Source of the DNA: Gemmobacter denitrificans
GTDB taxonomy: Bacteria > Pseudomonadota > Alphaproteobacteria > Rhodobacterales > Rhodobacteraceae
NCBI RefSeq assembly: GCF_036964905.1
Contig: NZ_JBALHR010000004.1
Coordinates: 248,001-312,000, forward strand
Reading direction: 5' to 3'
Length of the DNA: 64,000 nucleotides
Below the pieces are notes generated by a model. That model searched no databases, had not been told where the DNA came from, and saw nothing but the letters and a program-made list of their open reading frames with translations. Position numbers and translations under genes: made by a program. Shown piece by piece: positions 26,095-34,675 of this stretch; within the stretch, counting starts at the first letter, position 1; every line of letters begins with the position of its first letter.

Positions 26095-27254
26095 CCGTCA
26101 TCACCTGCATCGACGATCTGAAACGCCTGCATGCCCGCCGCGTGCCGCGGATGTTCTATGATTATGCCGAAAGCGGCAGTTATACCGAACAGACATTCCG
26201 GGAAAATGTCAGCGATTTCTCCCGCATCCGTCTGCGGCAGAAGGTGGCCGTCGATATGTCAAACCGCTCGGTCGCGGGCAGCATGCTGGGCCAGCAGGTT
26301 GCCATGCCGGTCGCGCTGGCGCCGGTGGGCTTTACCGGCATGCAATCGGCGGATGGCGAAATCAAGGCCGCCCGCGCGGCCGAGGCGTTCGGCGTGCCCT
26401 TCACCCTGTCCACCATGTCGATCTGCTCGATCGAGGATGTGGCGGCACATACGACCAAGCCGTTCTGGTTCCAGCTTTATGTCATGCAGGACGAAGAGTT
26501 TGTGGACAATATCATCGAACGCGCCCGCAAGGCGGGCTGTTCGGCGCTGGTGCTGACGCTGGATCTGCAGATCCTCGGTCAGCGGCACAAGGATCTGAAG
26601 AACGGGCTATCGGCCCCGCCGCGCCTGACGATCCCCAATATCCTGAACATGATGACCAAGCCGCGCTGGTGCATGGGGATGCTGGGCACAAGGCGGCATA
26701 CCTTCGGCAATATCGTCGGCCATGCCAAGGGCGTGGGCGATCTGTCGTCGCTGTCCAGCTGGACCAATGAACAGTTCGATCCCAAGCTGGACTGGGGCAA
26801 GATCGCCCGTATCCGTGACAAATGGGGTGGCAAGCTGGTCCTGAAGGGGGTGCTGGATGAAGATGACGCCCGCCGCGCGGCCGATTTCGGCGCCGATGCC
26901 ATTGTAGTGTCGAACCATGGCGGTCGGCAGCTGGACGGGGCGCTGTCATCAATCCGCATCCTGCCTTCGGTCGTGCGCGCCGTGAAGGGGCAGACCGAAA
27001 TCTGGATCGACAGCGGTATCCGGTCGGGGCAGGACATCCTCAAGGCGCTGGCCATGGGGGCCGATGGCACGATGATCGGGCGCAGCTATATCTATGGTCT
27101 GGGCGCGATGGGCCAGGCCGGGGTAAGCACCGCGCTGGAGATCATGCGCAAGGAACTGGATGTGACCATGGCGCTGTGCGGCGAACGCGACGTCAAGAAT
27201 CTTGGCGCGCATAATCTGCTGGTGCCAAAGGATTTCGAGGGCGACTGGGCCTAA
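26091..27254 (+). CDS. lldD: FMN-dependent L-lactate dehydrogenase / alpha-hydroxy-acid oxidase
   Basis: A 387-residue TIM-barrel flavoenzyme oxidising L-lactate or a similar 2-hydroxy acid to the keto acid. The N-terminus (CIDDLKRLHARRVPRMFYDYAESGS), the LTLDLQILGQRHKDLKNGL segment and the active-site SNHGGRQLDGA with catalytic His276 are diagnostic, and the FMN phosphate loop is DSGIRSGQDILKALAMGAD. Length fits LldD. The ATG at 26091 is chosen; a TTG at 26079 is in frame but lies deeper in the palindrome. No good Shine-Dalgarno sequence is present, since the palindrome occupies that position. The 3' end overlaps the convergent MFS gene by four bases. Confidence 0.92.
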   Translation: MPVITCIDDLKRLHARRVPRMFYDYAESGSYTEQTFRENVSDFSRIRLRQKVAVDMSNRSVAGSMLGQQVAMPVALAPVGFTGMQSADGEIKAARAAEAFGVPFTLSTMSICSIEDVAAHTTKPFWFQLYVMQDEEFVDNIIERARKAGCSALVLTLDLQILGQRHKDLKNGLSAPPRLTIPNILNMMTKPRWCMGMLGTRRHTFGNIVGHAKGVGDLSSLSSWTNEQFDPKLDWGKIARIRDKWGGKLVLKGVLDEDDARRAADFGADAIVVSNHGGRQLDGALSSIRILPSVVRAVKGQTEIWIDSGIRSGQDILKALAMGADGTMIGRSYIYGLGAMGQAGVSTALEIMRKELDVTMALCGERDVKNLGAHNLLVPKDFEGDWA

Positions 27255-28390
27255 CGCCGCAACAAGACCCGGGCCAGCAGCGGCACCGTCAGCAGCATCA
27301 CCGCCGCAAAGACAAAGGCCGCGCGCAGCCCGAAACTGCCTGCCAGAAAACCCAGCATCGGCGGGCCGAAGAAATAACCGAAATAGCCGTAAAGCGTGGC
27401 GCGGGCGACAGCCCGGGCCCGGGCCTCGGGATGGGCCATCTGCCCCACCAGCGTGAAGGCGGTCGGGGCGATCACCGACGATCCCAACCCCATCACGATG
27501 AACCCGGCATGGGCCATGGCGGGGCTGGTGGCAAAGGCCGCCCCCAACATACCACAGGCGGACAGGGCGGCACCCAGCGTCAGCACCACACCCGGTGCCA
27601 GCCGCGCCGAAAGACCCTGACCGGCGATCCGGGCAAACCCCATGGTCAGTGCCAGCGCTGCCGGGCCCATCGCCCCTTGGGCCGGATCGCCGCCCAAGGT
27701 CTGTTCGATATGCAGGGCCGACCAGTTTTCGGCGGCATTTTCCGTCAGAAAGGCGATCAGCACGATGCCGCCGCCGATCAGCGGCACCAAGCCGAGGCCG
27801 GCACCGCCTGCGCCCTTGGGCTTGGCCAGGCCCTCGATCCGGCCATCGCGCTCCAGGCACAGCAGGGCCAGCACCCCGGCCAGCAATGCCATCGTGCCCA
27901 TCACCGCGCTCGGGGGCCAGGCGGCGTCGCGCAAAATCCCCGCGAGCAACGCCCCCGCCGCATAGCCAAAGCTGTAGCCCGCATGGCAGAGGTTCATCAG
28001 CGGCTGCCCCCGCGCCGCCTCGATCGCCGAGACGCGGGCATTCATCAGCACATCGGTCAGGCCGGTGACCGCCCCTAGTGACATCATTGCCAGTGGAAAG
28101 AGCAATGCCTGATGCACCTGACCCGGACCGGCAAAGGCAAAGGCCATCCCCGCTGCGGCCAGTGGCAGCGCGAACCGGCCAAGTGCCACACCGATGGCCG
28201 GGGCCACCAGCATGGCCAGCACGGCCGCCAATGGCGTTGGCAGCATCAGCAGGCCAAGCTGGGTTTCATCCACCTGCAATTGGGATTTCAGATCGGGCAG
28301 AACAGCGGCATAGCTGCCCCAGATCACCCCCATGGCCGCAAATGCAGCCAGCGGTGCGCGGGTGTCCCGGATCATGCGTAACCATACCAT
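27251..28390 (-). CDS. Major facilitator superfamily transporter
   Basis: A 379-residue inner-membrane protein with about 12 hydrophobic segments. The N-terminal half has an MFS-like loop (FGYAAGALLAGIL region) and the protein resembles the FucP/YbjJ-type subset (MGVIWGSYAAVLPDLKSQLQVDETQLGLLML). Substrate cannot be assigned. It converges with the lactate dehydrogenase gene with a four-base overlap, so lactate or another 2-hydroxy acid is not strongly implied. AGGGG precedes the ATG. Confidence 0.88.
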   Translation of the reverse strand: MVWLRMIRDTRAPLAAFAAMGVIWGSYAAVLPDLKSQLQVDETQLGLLMLPTPLAAVLAMLVAPAIGVALGRFALPLAAAGMAFAFAGPGQVHQALLFPLAMMSLGAVTGLTDVLMNARVSAIEAARGQPLMNLCHAGYSFGYAAGALLAGILRDAAWPPSAVMGTMALLAGVLALLCLERDGRIEGLAKPKGAGGAGLGLVPLIGGGIVLIAFLTENAAENWSALHIEQTLGGDPAQGAMGPAALALTMGFARIAGQGLSARLAPGVVLTLGAALSACGMLGAAFATSPAMAHAGFIVMGLGSSVIAPTAFTLVGQMAHPEARARAVARATLYGYFGYFFGPPMLGFLAGSFGLRAAFVFAAVMLLTVPLLARVLLRR

Positions 28391-28475
28391 GCCCCTGCCT
28401 AGCGCAGGGCTGGCGGCCAGGGCTTGCCCAAGGGCGACATCACGCCGTCGCCCCGGGCTGCTTCAGTCACGGGCT

Positions 28476-28769
28476 TTACTGGCCTTCAGCCTGTGCCAAG
28501 GCGTCCATCACCGACATATCGGGATTGTTGGCGCAGATCGTTCCGGCGCCATCCATGTTGGTTCCCAGCCGGTCAAGATCAAAGGTCGGGTCTTCGGCGG
28601 CACCACCCATGAAGCCATCCACCCAGATCATCAGGGTTGCAATGCCATCGGCATCCATCGTTGCCAGATCGGCGCATTTGATGGTGGACACATCGGTGCT
28701 TTGTGCCAGGGCAGGGCTGGAAAGAAGGGTGGCAGCAACAAGGGTTGCAGTCAGGCGGGCAGGGAACAT
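28476..28769 (-). CDS. HdeA-like periplasmic protein
   Basis: A 97-residue secreted protein. The signal peptide (MFPARLTATLVAATLLSSPALA) is followed by a mature region of about 75 residues with the HdeA/HdeB-family pattern KCADLATMDADGIATLMIWVDG and two cysteines (Cys32, Cys79) that would form the family disulfide. E. coli HdeA is an acid-activated chaperone; the role in this group is not established. It stands alone on the minus strand. Confidence 0.8.
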   Translation of the reverse strand: MFPARLTATLVAATLLSSPALAQSTDVSTIKCADLATMDADGIATLMIWVDGFMGGAAEDPTFDLDRLGTNMDGAGTICANNPDMSVMDALAQAEGQ

Positions 28770-28935
28770 GGATGTCTCCGGTTCGGGGTTTGCGGCGGCA
28801 GATTATCAACCGCAATGCCGCCGACAAGCCGCAGCATTGGATCCCAACCAAAGGATATGCGCCCGATTGCACCTGACGCCACCCCTGCATGTGGGCTTGG
28901 GGCGGCGCTATCGCAAAAGGCGGATCGAGGCCGTC

Positions 28936-29115
28936 TTACCCTTCCAGTTGACGGGCCACGAACCAGCTGACCGGCAGTGCCGCAACAAAGCCGATGGCGG
29001 CGGCAATCACGATGGGTTTCAGCGTATCCATCCCCATGGTCAGCGCAACCACGATGGCCGCCCCCATCAGCGCCGTGGAGGCCATCGAAAAAACTACCAT
29101 CATCAAGCGGGACAT
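28936..29115 (-). CDS. Small two-helix membrane protein (often mislabelled 'CTP synthetase')
   Basis: A 59-residue protein of two hydrophobic helices (MSRLMMVVFSMASTALMGAAIVVAL; IVIAAAIGFVAALPVSWFVAR). Such proteins are widespread in Rhodobacterales and are sometimes annotated as CTP synthetase without any domain support. GGGGAGG lies six bases upstream of the ATG at 29115, which is chosen over an upstream open stretch. A perfect FNR-type box is centred about 70 bases upstream, so expression is probably oxygen-controlled. Function unknown. Confidence 0.8.
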   Translation of the reverse strand: MSRLMMVVFSMASTALMGAAIVVALTMGMDTLKPIVIAAAIGFVAALPVSWFVARQLEG

Positions 29116-29143
29116 GCTGTCCTCCCCAAAGGTCTGGCGCGTT

Positions 29144-29156
29144 CGCTGTTGTCTTA
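29144..29156 (-). promoter_or_regulatory. Candidate -10 region of an FNR-type promoter
   Basis: On the minus strand TAAGAC (29151-29156) lies 30-35 bases downstream of the centre of the TTGAT-N4-ATCAA box, which is the -10 position for a class II FNR promoter with the activator at -41.5. The start of transcription would be near 29144, giving a leader of about 28 bases before the small membrane protein. Confidence 0.45.
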
Positions 29157-29178
29157 GCCATTTTATGAACCGGGGGCC

Positions 29179-29192
29179 TTGATCCGGATCAA
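29179..29192. promoter_or_regulatory. Perfect FNR/FnrL box
   Basis: TTGATCCGGATCAA matches the FNR consensus TTGAT-N4-ATCAA exactly, and the palindrome extends one more base pair on each side. It lies in the gap between the divergent small membrane-protein gene and the racemase-like gene. Spacing to a candidate -10 favours control of the minus-strand gene. Confidence 0.75.
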
Positions 29193-29303
29193 GCGGCGCG
29201 AAATGGCGATCTGCCGGAATGCCCTGCCAGACTGCCAACCCAGCTTGACGTTACGCCACCCATCCGCGACGCTTCGCCCGAGACTTGCACCGGAAGGCCC
29301 CCC

Positions 29304-30413
29304 ATGACCCTGACGATCGACAGCGCCGAATTGCGCCTTGTGCGCCTGCCGCTGGTGACCCCCTTCACCATTTCCACCGGCACGATGACGGAAAAGCTGT
29401 TTCCGCTGCTGACTTTGCGTGCCAATGGGATCGAAGGCTATGCCGAAGGGGTGATGGACCCCTGGCCCGATTATCTGGAAGAGGCGCTGCCCTCGTCCAT
29501 GGCCCTGCTGCGCGAGGTGTTGATCCCGGCCGTGATCGGTCGTCCGCTGAGCAATCCGCAGGCGCTGACCCCACTTCTGGCCCCGTGGCGCGGGCATCGG
29601 ATGGCGCTGGCCATGCTGGAAATGGCGGTCTGGGATCTCTGGGCCAAATCGCTGGGCCTGCCCTTGCAGGATGTGATCGGCGGATCGGGCGATCAGGTCG
29701 CGGTGGGCGTGTCTCTGGGCATTACCCCGGTCGCCGAAACGTTGCGGCGGATCGAAAGCCATCTGGATCAGGGCTATCAGCGGATCAAGCTGAAGGTGAA
29801 ACCGGGCCATGATCTGGCGCTTGTGCGGGCGGCGCGGGGGGCCTTTCCCGATGCCCATCTGACCGTGGATGCCAATTCCTGCTATTCGCTGGCGGATACT
29901 GCGCTGATGAAGGCGATGGATGCCTTCGATCTTGACTATATCGAACAACCGCTGGCGTGGAACGACCTGCACGATCACGCCACGCTGCAAACCCGGATTG
30001 CAACGCCCATCTGTCTGGATGAAAGCATCAAGACCCTGCAGGACGCCCGCAAGGCGCTGCAGACCGATGCGGCGCGGGTCATCAACATCAAGGTTGGCCG
30101 GTCGGGCGGCTATCTGGAAAGCCTGCGCATCCATGATCTGTGTCTGGCCTTCAACGTGCCCGTCTGGTGCGGCGGCATGCTGGAATCGGGGATCGGCCGG
30201 GCGCATAACATCCACCTGTCCACCCTGCCCAACTTTACCAAGCCGGGGGATGTGTCTTCCTCCAGCCGCTATTTCACCCGCGACATCACCGAACAGCAGC
30301 TGGAAACCGCAGGCGGCCAGATGCCCGTGCCGCGCCATGGGCCGGGGATCGGGGTCACGGTTGACCGCGGTTTTCTTGCCCGCGTATCCGAGACGCCCGA
30401 GGTGTTTGGATGA
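29304..30413 (+). CDS. Enolase-superfamily enzyme, OSBS/N-succinylamino-acid racemase-like
   Basis: A 369-residue enzyme of the muconate-lactonizing subgroup. It has the KxK catalytic pair (IKLKVKPGHD, Lys162 and Lys164), three metal ligands Asp189 (VDANSCYS), Glu214 (IEQPLAWND) and Asp239 (CLDES), and the opposite-face lysine Lys263 (INIKVGRSGG). The C-terminal CGGMLESGIGRAHN matches the o-succinylbenzoate synthase / N-acylamino-acid racemase family. No menaquinone genes are near and Rhodobacterales use ubiquinone, so the racemase role is more likely than OSBS. The stop overlaps the next gene's start by four bases; the next gene is a GNAT acyltransferase, the same pairing known for N-succinylamino-acid racemases. 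Confidence 0.85.
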   Translation: MTLTIDSAELRLVRLPLVTPFTISTGTMTEKLFPLLTLRANGIEGYAEGVMDPWPDYLEEALPSSMALLREVLIPAVIGRPLSNPQALTPLLAPWRGHRMALAMLEMAVWDLWAKSLGLPLQDVIGGSGDQVAVGVSLGITPVAETLRRIESHLDQGYQRIKLKVKPGHDLALVRAARGAFPDAHLTVDANSCYSLADTALMKAMDAFDLDYIEQPLAWNDLHDHATLQTRIATPICLDESIKTLQDARKALQTDAARVINIKVGRSGGYLESLRIHDLCLAFNVPVWCGGMLESGIGRAHNIHLSTLPNFTKPGDVSSSSRYFTRDITEQQLETAGGQMPVPRHGPGIGVTVDRGFLARVSETPEVFG

Positions 30414-31117
30414 CCGACCTTGTCTTTCGCGACCTGAAGGGGATGGACGAGTTCCGCAAGGCCGAACAATTGCAGCGCGATGTCTGGGGGGCAGGGGACA
30501 AGGAAGACCCGGCCGATCTGATGATGGTCGTGCAGCATGAAGGCGGGCTTTGCGCCGGGGCGTTTCGGGGGGATCGGCTGCTGGGCTATGTCTTCGGCTT
30601 TCCGACCGTAACGCCCGGGGTGCAGCATTCGCATCGTCTCGCGGTGCATGAAGATGCGCGGGGGCTGGGTCTTGGCCTGCGGCTGAAATGGTATCAGCGC
30701 GACTGGTGCCGGGCGCGGGGCATCCGCCATGTGCGCTGGACCTATGATCCGCTGCGCCTGCCCAATGCCAGCCTGAACATCGCGCGTTTGGGGGCAGGGG
30801 CCAGCACCTATCTGCCTGACTACTATGGCGCGATGGAAGGGATCAACAAGGGCGCGGCCTCGGACCGGTTGCTGGCCGACTGGCATCTGGACAGCCCGCG
30901 CGTCACGGCAGCGGCGGCCAACCGCCCCTTGCCGCTGCCGCAGCATCCGGCGCTGGAGGTAGAGATTCCAGCCGATTTCGGTGCGATCCTGCTGCGCGAC
31001 CCGGCCGAGGCGCAGCGGCTGCGCGAGGCGAACCGTGCGGCCCTGACCACGGCCTTTGCGGCCGGTCTGAAGATCGTGGGCTTTGATCCCGAGCGCCGGG
31101 TCTATGTGCTGACCTGA
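30410..31117 (+). CDS. GNAT-type acyltransferase paired with the racemase
   Basis: A 235-residue cytoplasmic protein with a GNAT core (EQLQRDVWG, GAFRGDRLLGYVFGFPTV, HSHRLAVHEDARGLGLGLRLKWYQRDWCRARGIRHVRWTYDPL, the last part holding the CoA pyrophosphate loop). It is related to the predicted succinyltransferases that accompany N-succinylamino-acid racemases in other bacteria. Proposed role: N-succinylation of a D-amino acid so that the coupled racemase can invert it (inference from context). A desuccinylase of the M20 type is not adjacent. Confidence 0.8.
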   Translation: MTDLVFRDLKGMDEFRKAEQLQRDVWGAGDKEDPADLMMVVQHEGGLCAGAFRGDRLLGYVFGFPTVTPGVQHSHRLAVHEDARGLGLGLRLKWYQRDWCRARGIRHVRWTYDPLRLPNASLNIARLGAGASTYLPDYYGAMEGINKGAASDRLLADWHLDSPRVTAAAANRPLPLPQHPALEVEIPADFGAILLRDPAEAQRLREANRAALTTAFAAGLKIVGFDPERRVYVLT

Positions 31118-31133
31118 TCCCGGTTGCGGCAGA

Positions 31134-31922
31134 TCAGGACAGGAACACCTTCAGCGTTTCTTCAAACTCGCGCGGCTTGTCGGCATGCAGCCAATGGCCT
31201 GCGCCGGGGATGCGCGCGAAACGCGCCGCCGGAAACAGCGACCGGATGGCCGGGCGGTGTTCTGGCAGAACATACCGGCTTTCCGAGCCGGTCAGGAACA
31301 GCGCGGGCCCGTCAAACTGGCCATCGATGGTCTGCGGCCAACCGACGATCCGGGGCATCTCTGCCTCCAGCACATCCAGATTGAGCCGCCAGCGCGGCCC
31401 GCCCGGTGCCTTGAGATCCAGCGATTGCAGGAAGAACGCGCGCAAGGGGGCCTCGGGTACAGTCAGGGCCAGACGCCGGTCCGCTTCGGCACGGGCGGCA
31501 ATGCCCGTCAGATCCATGGCCTTCATGGCTGTAATGTACTGCGTCTGATCATGGGCATAGGCGATGGGCGCGATATCGGCCACGACCAGCCGCCGGATCA
31601 GCGCGCCCTGCGTAAGCGCCAGCAGCATGGCGGCCTTCCCGCCCATGGAATGGCCCACCATATCAACCGGCCCACCGATCCGGGCGATCACCTCGGCCAG
31701 ATCGGCGGCCATGTCGGGGTAGCTGTGGGTTGGGAACCACGGGCTTTCGCCATGATTGCGTTGATCCACCGCAAACACATCGCGGTTTTCCGACAGGCGG
31801 CGGGCAATCACCCCCCAGTTGCGGGCCGACCCGTAAAGCCCGTGCACGATCAGCAGCGGCGGCAGGCTGTCATCGGGGCGGCTTGCGGGGGTCTGGGCGG
31901 GGTGATGGACGATGTTCAGCAT
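31134..31922 (-). CDS. Alpha/beta hydrolase, YbfF-like esterase
   Basis: A 262-residue serine hydrolase. HGLYGSARNWG is the oxyanion motif, DQRNHGESPW follows, GHSMGGKAAM holds the nucleophile, and the last histidine is in GAGHWLHADKP. The pattern resembles YbfF/acyl-CoA esterases (ABHD11 group). It converges with the acyltransferase gene; the physiological ester is unknown. Confidence 0.85.
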   Translation of the reverse strand: MLNIVHHPAQTPASRPDDSLPPLLIVHGLYGSARNWGVIARRLSENRDVFAVDQRNHGESPWFPTHSYPDMAADLAEVIARIGGPVDMVGHSMGGKAAMLLALTQGALIRRLVVADIAPIAYAHDQTQYITAMKAMDLTGIAARAEADRRLALTVPEAPLRAFFLQSLDLKAPGGPRWRLNLDVLEAEMPRIVGWPQTIDGQFDGPALFLTGSESRYVLPEHRPAIRSLFPAARFARIPGAGHWLHADKPREFEETLKVFLS

Positions 31923-32023
31923 GCCTGCATCTAACCCGCAGGCCGGAAGCCTGCCAAGGCCCCCTTTTCCGGCAGACCGTTATGGATTATCTGGCCCGCG
32001 CAGGATCAGGACAGGAGCGGATC

Positions 32024-32557
32024 ATGGCCGAGAAACCATCACTGGAAAGCCGGTTCGAAAACGGGCTTTTTGCCTCGCGCTGGTTGATGGCACCGATGTA
32101 TCTGGGCCTGGTCATCAGCCTTGCGATGCTGACGGTCGTCTTTGTCAAGGAACTGGTCTATTACGCGTCCAAGACCCTGATCATGACGGCAGATCAGGCG
32201 ATCCTTGCCATTCTGACGCTGATCGACCTGTCGCTGGCGGCGAACCTTCTGCTGATCGTGCTGTTTTCGGGATATGAGAATTTCGTGTCCAAACTGGACC
32301 TGGGCGATGCGCGCGACCGGCCCGACTGGATGGGCAAGGTGGATTTCTCGGGGCTGAAGATGAAGCTCATCGCCTCGATCGTGGCGATTTCAGGCATCCA
32401 CCTGCTGAAGGTCTTCATGGAAGTGGGCAAGCAGGCCGGTGACGCGGTGCCGACCGACAAGCTGTTCTGGCTGGTGGTCATCCACCTGACCTTTGTGCTG
32501 TCAGGCGTGCTGCTGGCGCTGATGGACCTGCTGGCTTCGAAAACCGACAAGCACTGA
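32024..32557 (+). CDS. YqhA/UPF0114 family membrane protein
   Basis: A 177-residue inner-membrane protein with about four helices (WLMAPMYLGLVISLAMLTVVFVKEL, ILTLIDLSLAANLLLIVLFSGYENFVS, LIASIVAISGIHLLKVFME, LFWLVVIHLTFVLSGVLLALMDLL). The arrangement and the SGYENFVSKLD motif identify the YqhA (TIGR00645) family, whose function is not established. AGGAG precedes the ATG at 32024. It precedes hisC by about 110 bases. Confidence 0.88.
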   Translation: MAEKPSLESRFENGLFASRWLMAPMYLGLVISLAMLTVVFVKELVYYASKTLIMTADQAILAILTLIDLSLAANLLLIVLFSGYENFVSKLDLGDARDRPDWMGKVDFSGLKMKLIASIVAISGIHLLKVFMEVGKQAGDAVPTDKLFWLVVIHLTFVLSGVLLALMDLLASKTDKH

Positions 32558-32666
32558 CGGTACTGGGCCGCCGGCCAGCCCCGCCTTTCGTCTGTCGCTG
32601 CAACATCGCACTGGCATTGCGGCGACCGTCCCGGTAAACCGCAGGCCGGAACCCAAGGAGACCGCG

Positions 32667-33752
32667 ATGAACGACGCCATCCGCCCGCAACCCGGCATCA
32701 TGGATATTGCCCTTTATGAAGGCGGCAAGGCCCATGTGGCGGGCGTGAGCAATGTGGTGAAGCTCAGCTCGAACGAAAACCCGTTCGGGCCTTCGGACAA
32801 GGCCAAGGATGCTTTCGCCCGGTCGGTGCATCAGCTGCACCGCTACCCCTCTACCGATCATGCCAGCCTGCGCGCGGCGATCGCCGAAACCCATGGGCTT
32901 GATGCAGGGCGGGTGATCTGTGGCGTGGGGTCGGACGAGATCATCCATTTCCTCTGCCAGGCCTATGCCGGGCCGGGGGATGAGGTGCTGTATACCGAAC
33001 ACGGTTTCCTGATGTACAAGATTTCGGCCATGGCGGCAGGCGCCACCCCGGTCGAAGTGGCAGAACGTGAACGCAGCACCGATGTGGATGCCTTGCTGGC
33101 CGCCTGCACGGATCGCACCAAACTGGTGTTCATCGCCAATCCGAACAACCCGACCGGCACGATGATTTCGGCAGGCGAAGTGGCGCGGCTGGCGCGCGGT
33201 TTGCCGCCGCAGGCCATTCTGGTGCTCGACGGGGCCTATGCCGAGTATGTCGAAGGGTTCGATGCCGGGCTGAGCCTGATCGAGGCCATGTCGAATGTGG
33301 TGATGACCCGGACCTTCTCGAAGATCTACGGTCTGGGGGGGCTGCGCATCGGCTGGGGCTATGGGCCGAAGGCGATCATTGATGTGCTCAACCGCATCCG
33401 TGGGCCGTTCAATCTGTCCAACACCCAGTTGGACACGGCCGAGGCCGCCGTCCGCGATCAGGATTATGTGGCGAAATGCCGGGCTGAAAATGCCCGCCTG
33501 CGGCATTGGTTGGCCGAAGCCCTGGCCGAACATGGTGTGCCGTCCGACACTTCGATGGCGAATTTCGTGCTGGCGCGTTTCGCCAATGCCGATGAGGCCG
33601 AAGCCTGCGACCGGTTCCTGCAGGAGCAAGGTCTGATCGTGCGGCGCGTGGCCAGCTACAAACTGCCGCATTGTCTGCGCATCACGGTGGGTGACGAAGC
33701 CTCATGTCGCCGGGTGGCGCATGCCATTGGTCAGTTCAAGGGGCAGAAATGA
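32667..33752 (+). CDS. hisC: Histidinol-phosphate aminotransferase
   Basis: A 361-residue PLP enzyme of fold type I transferring an amino group between glutamate and imidazole-acetol phosphate; in alphaproteobacteria the same enzyme often also serves aromatic amino acid synthesis. It has the LSSNENPFGPS N-terminal motif, ANPNNPTGT, DGAYAEY and the PLP lysine in TFSKIYGLGGLRIG (Lys219). AAGGAG lies upstream. Its stop overlaps the start of tyrC by four bases, which supports a shared role in tyrosine and phenylalanine synthesis. Confidence 0.94.
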   Translation: MNDAIRPQPGIMDIALYEGGKAHVAGVSNVVKLSSNENPFGPSDKAKDAFARSVHQLHRYPSTDHASLRAAIAETHGLDAGRVICGVGSDEIIHFLCQAYAGPGDEVLYTEHGFLMYKISAMAAGATPVEVAERERSTDVDALLAACTDRTKLVFIANPNNPTGTMISAGEVARLARGLPPQAILVLDGAYAEYVEGFDAGLSLIEAMSNVVMTRTFSKIYGLGGLRIGWGYGPKAIIDVLNRIRGPFNLSNTQLDTAEAAVRDQDYVAKCRAENARLRHWLAEALAEHGVPSDTSMANFVLARFANADEAEACDRFLQEQGLIVRRVASYKLPHCLRITVGDEASCRRVAHAIGQFKGQK

Positions 33753-34675
33753 CCGTCATCTACAACCGTGTGGCCCTGATCGGTCTTGGGTTGATCGCAT
33801 CCTCCATGGCCCATGCCATGAAGGCGCATGGTCTGGCGGGCGAAATCGTCGGCCATGCCAAATCGGCAGAAACCCGGGCGACCGCGCTGGAAATCGGCTT
33901 TGTTGACCGGGTGGCGGCGACCGCTGCCGAGGCTGTGGTGGGTGCCGATCTGGTTGTGCTGGCGGTGCCGGTCGGGGCGATGGGCGCGGTGGCGGCCGAG
34001 ATCGGCCCGCATCTGGCGCCCGGTGCCACGGTGACCGATGTCGGGTCGGTCAAGCAGGCGGTGATCGATGCCGTCGCCCCGCATATGCCCGAAGGCGTGC
34101 ATTTCGTGGCAGGCCACCCGATTGCCGGGACAGAACATTCCGGGCCGCGTTCGGGCTTTGCCACGCTGTTCGTGAACCGCTGGTGGCTGCTGACCCCGGC
34201 CCCCGGCACAGACCCCGCAGCCACCCTTCGCCTGCGCCAATTGTGCGAAGGGATGGGGGCCAAGGTCGATGAAATGGATGCGGCGCACCATGATCTTGTG
34301 CTGGCCGTCACCTCGCATACGCCGCACCTGATCGCCTATACGATGGTGGGTGTGGCCGATGACCTGCGCCGCGTGACCGACAGCGAAGTGATCCAGTATT
34401 CGGCGGCGGGTTTCCGCGACTTTACGCGGATTGCCGCCAGTGACCCGACCATGTGGCGCGATGTGTTCTTGACGAACAAGGAGGCGACGCTGGATATTCT
34501 CGGTCGGTTCACCGAGGAACTCTTTGCGCTGCAACGGGCGATCCGGCTGGGGGATGGCGACCATCTTCACGCCTATTTCACTCGCACGCGCGCCATCCGC
34601 CGGGGGATCATCGAGGCCGGTCAGGATACTGCCGCCCCCGATTTCGGACGTGTGCAGCCCCCCGCGGGAGAGTGA
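33749..34675 (+). CDS. tyrC: Prephenate/arogenate dehydrogenase
   Basis: A 308-residue NAD(P)-dependent enzyme making 4-hydroxyphenylpyruvate or tyrosine. The Rossmann motif is GLGLIASSMAHAMKAHG, DVGSVKQAVIDAV follows, and the active-site regions are HPIAGTEHSGP and DAAHHDLVLAVTSHTPHLIAY. The ATG at 33749 overlaps the hisC stop; a longer open frame upstream lies inside hisC. The stop shares one base with the next gene's ATG. Confidence 0.93.
   Translation: MTVIYNRVALIGLGLIASSMAHAMKAHGLAGEIVGHAKSAETRATALEIGFVDRVAATAAEAVVGADLVVLAVPVGAMGAVAAEIGPHLAPGATVTDVGSVKQAVIDAVAPHMPEGVHFVAGHPIAGTEHSGPRSGFATLFVNRWWLLTPAPGTDPAATLRLRQLCEGMGAKVDEMDAAHHDLVLAVTSHTPHLIAYTMVGVADDLRRVTDSEVIQYSAAGFRDFTRIAASDPTMWRDVFLTNKEATLDILGRFTEELFALQRAIRLGDGDHLHAYFTRTRAIRRGIIEAGQDTAAPDFGRVQPPAGE

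Noticed and set aside
29304..30413. Menaquinone o-succinylbenzoate synthase (menC)
   Set aside because: Sequence alone permits it, but there are no men genes nearby, Rhodobacterales use ubiquinone, and the coupled GNAT gene points to the racemase role.
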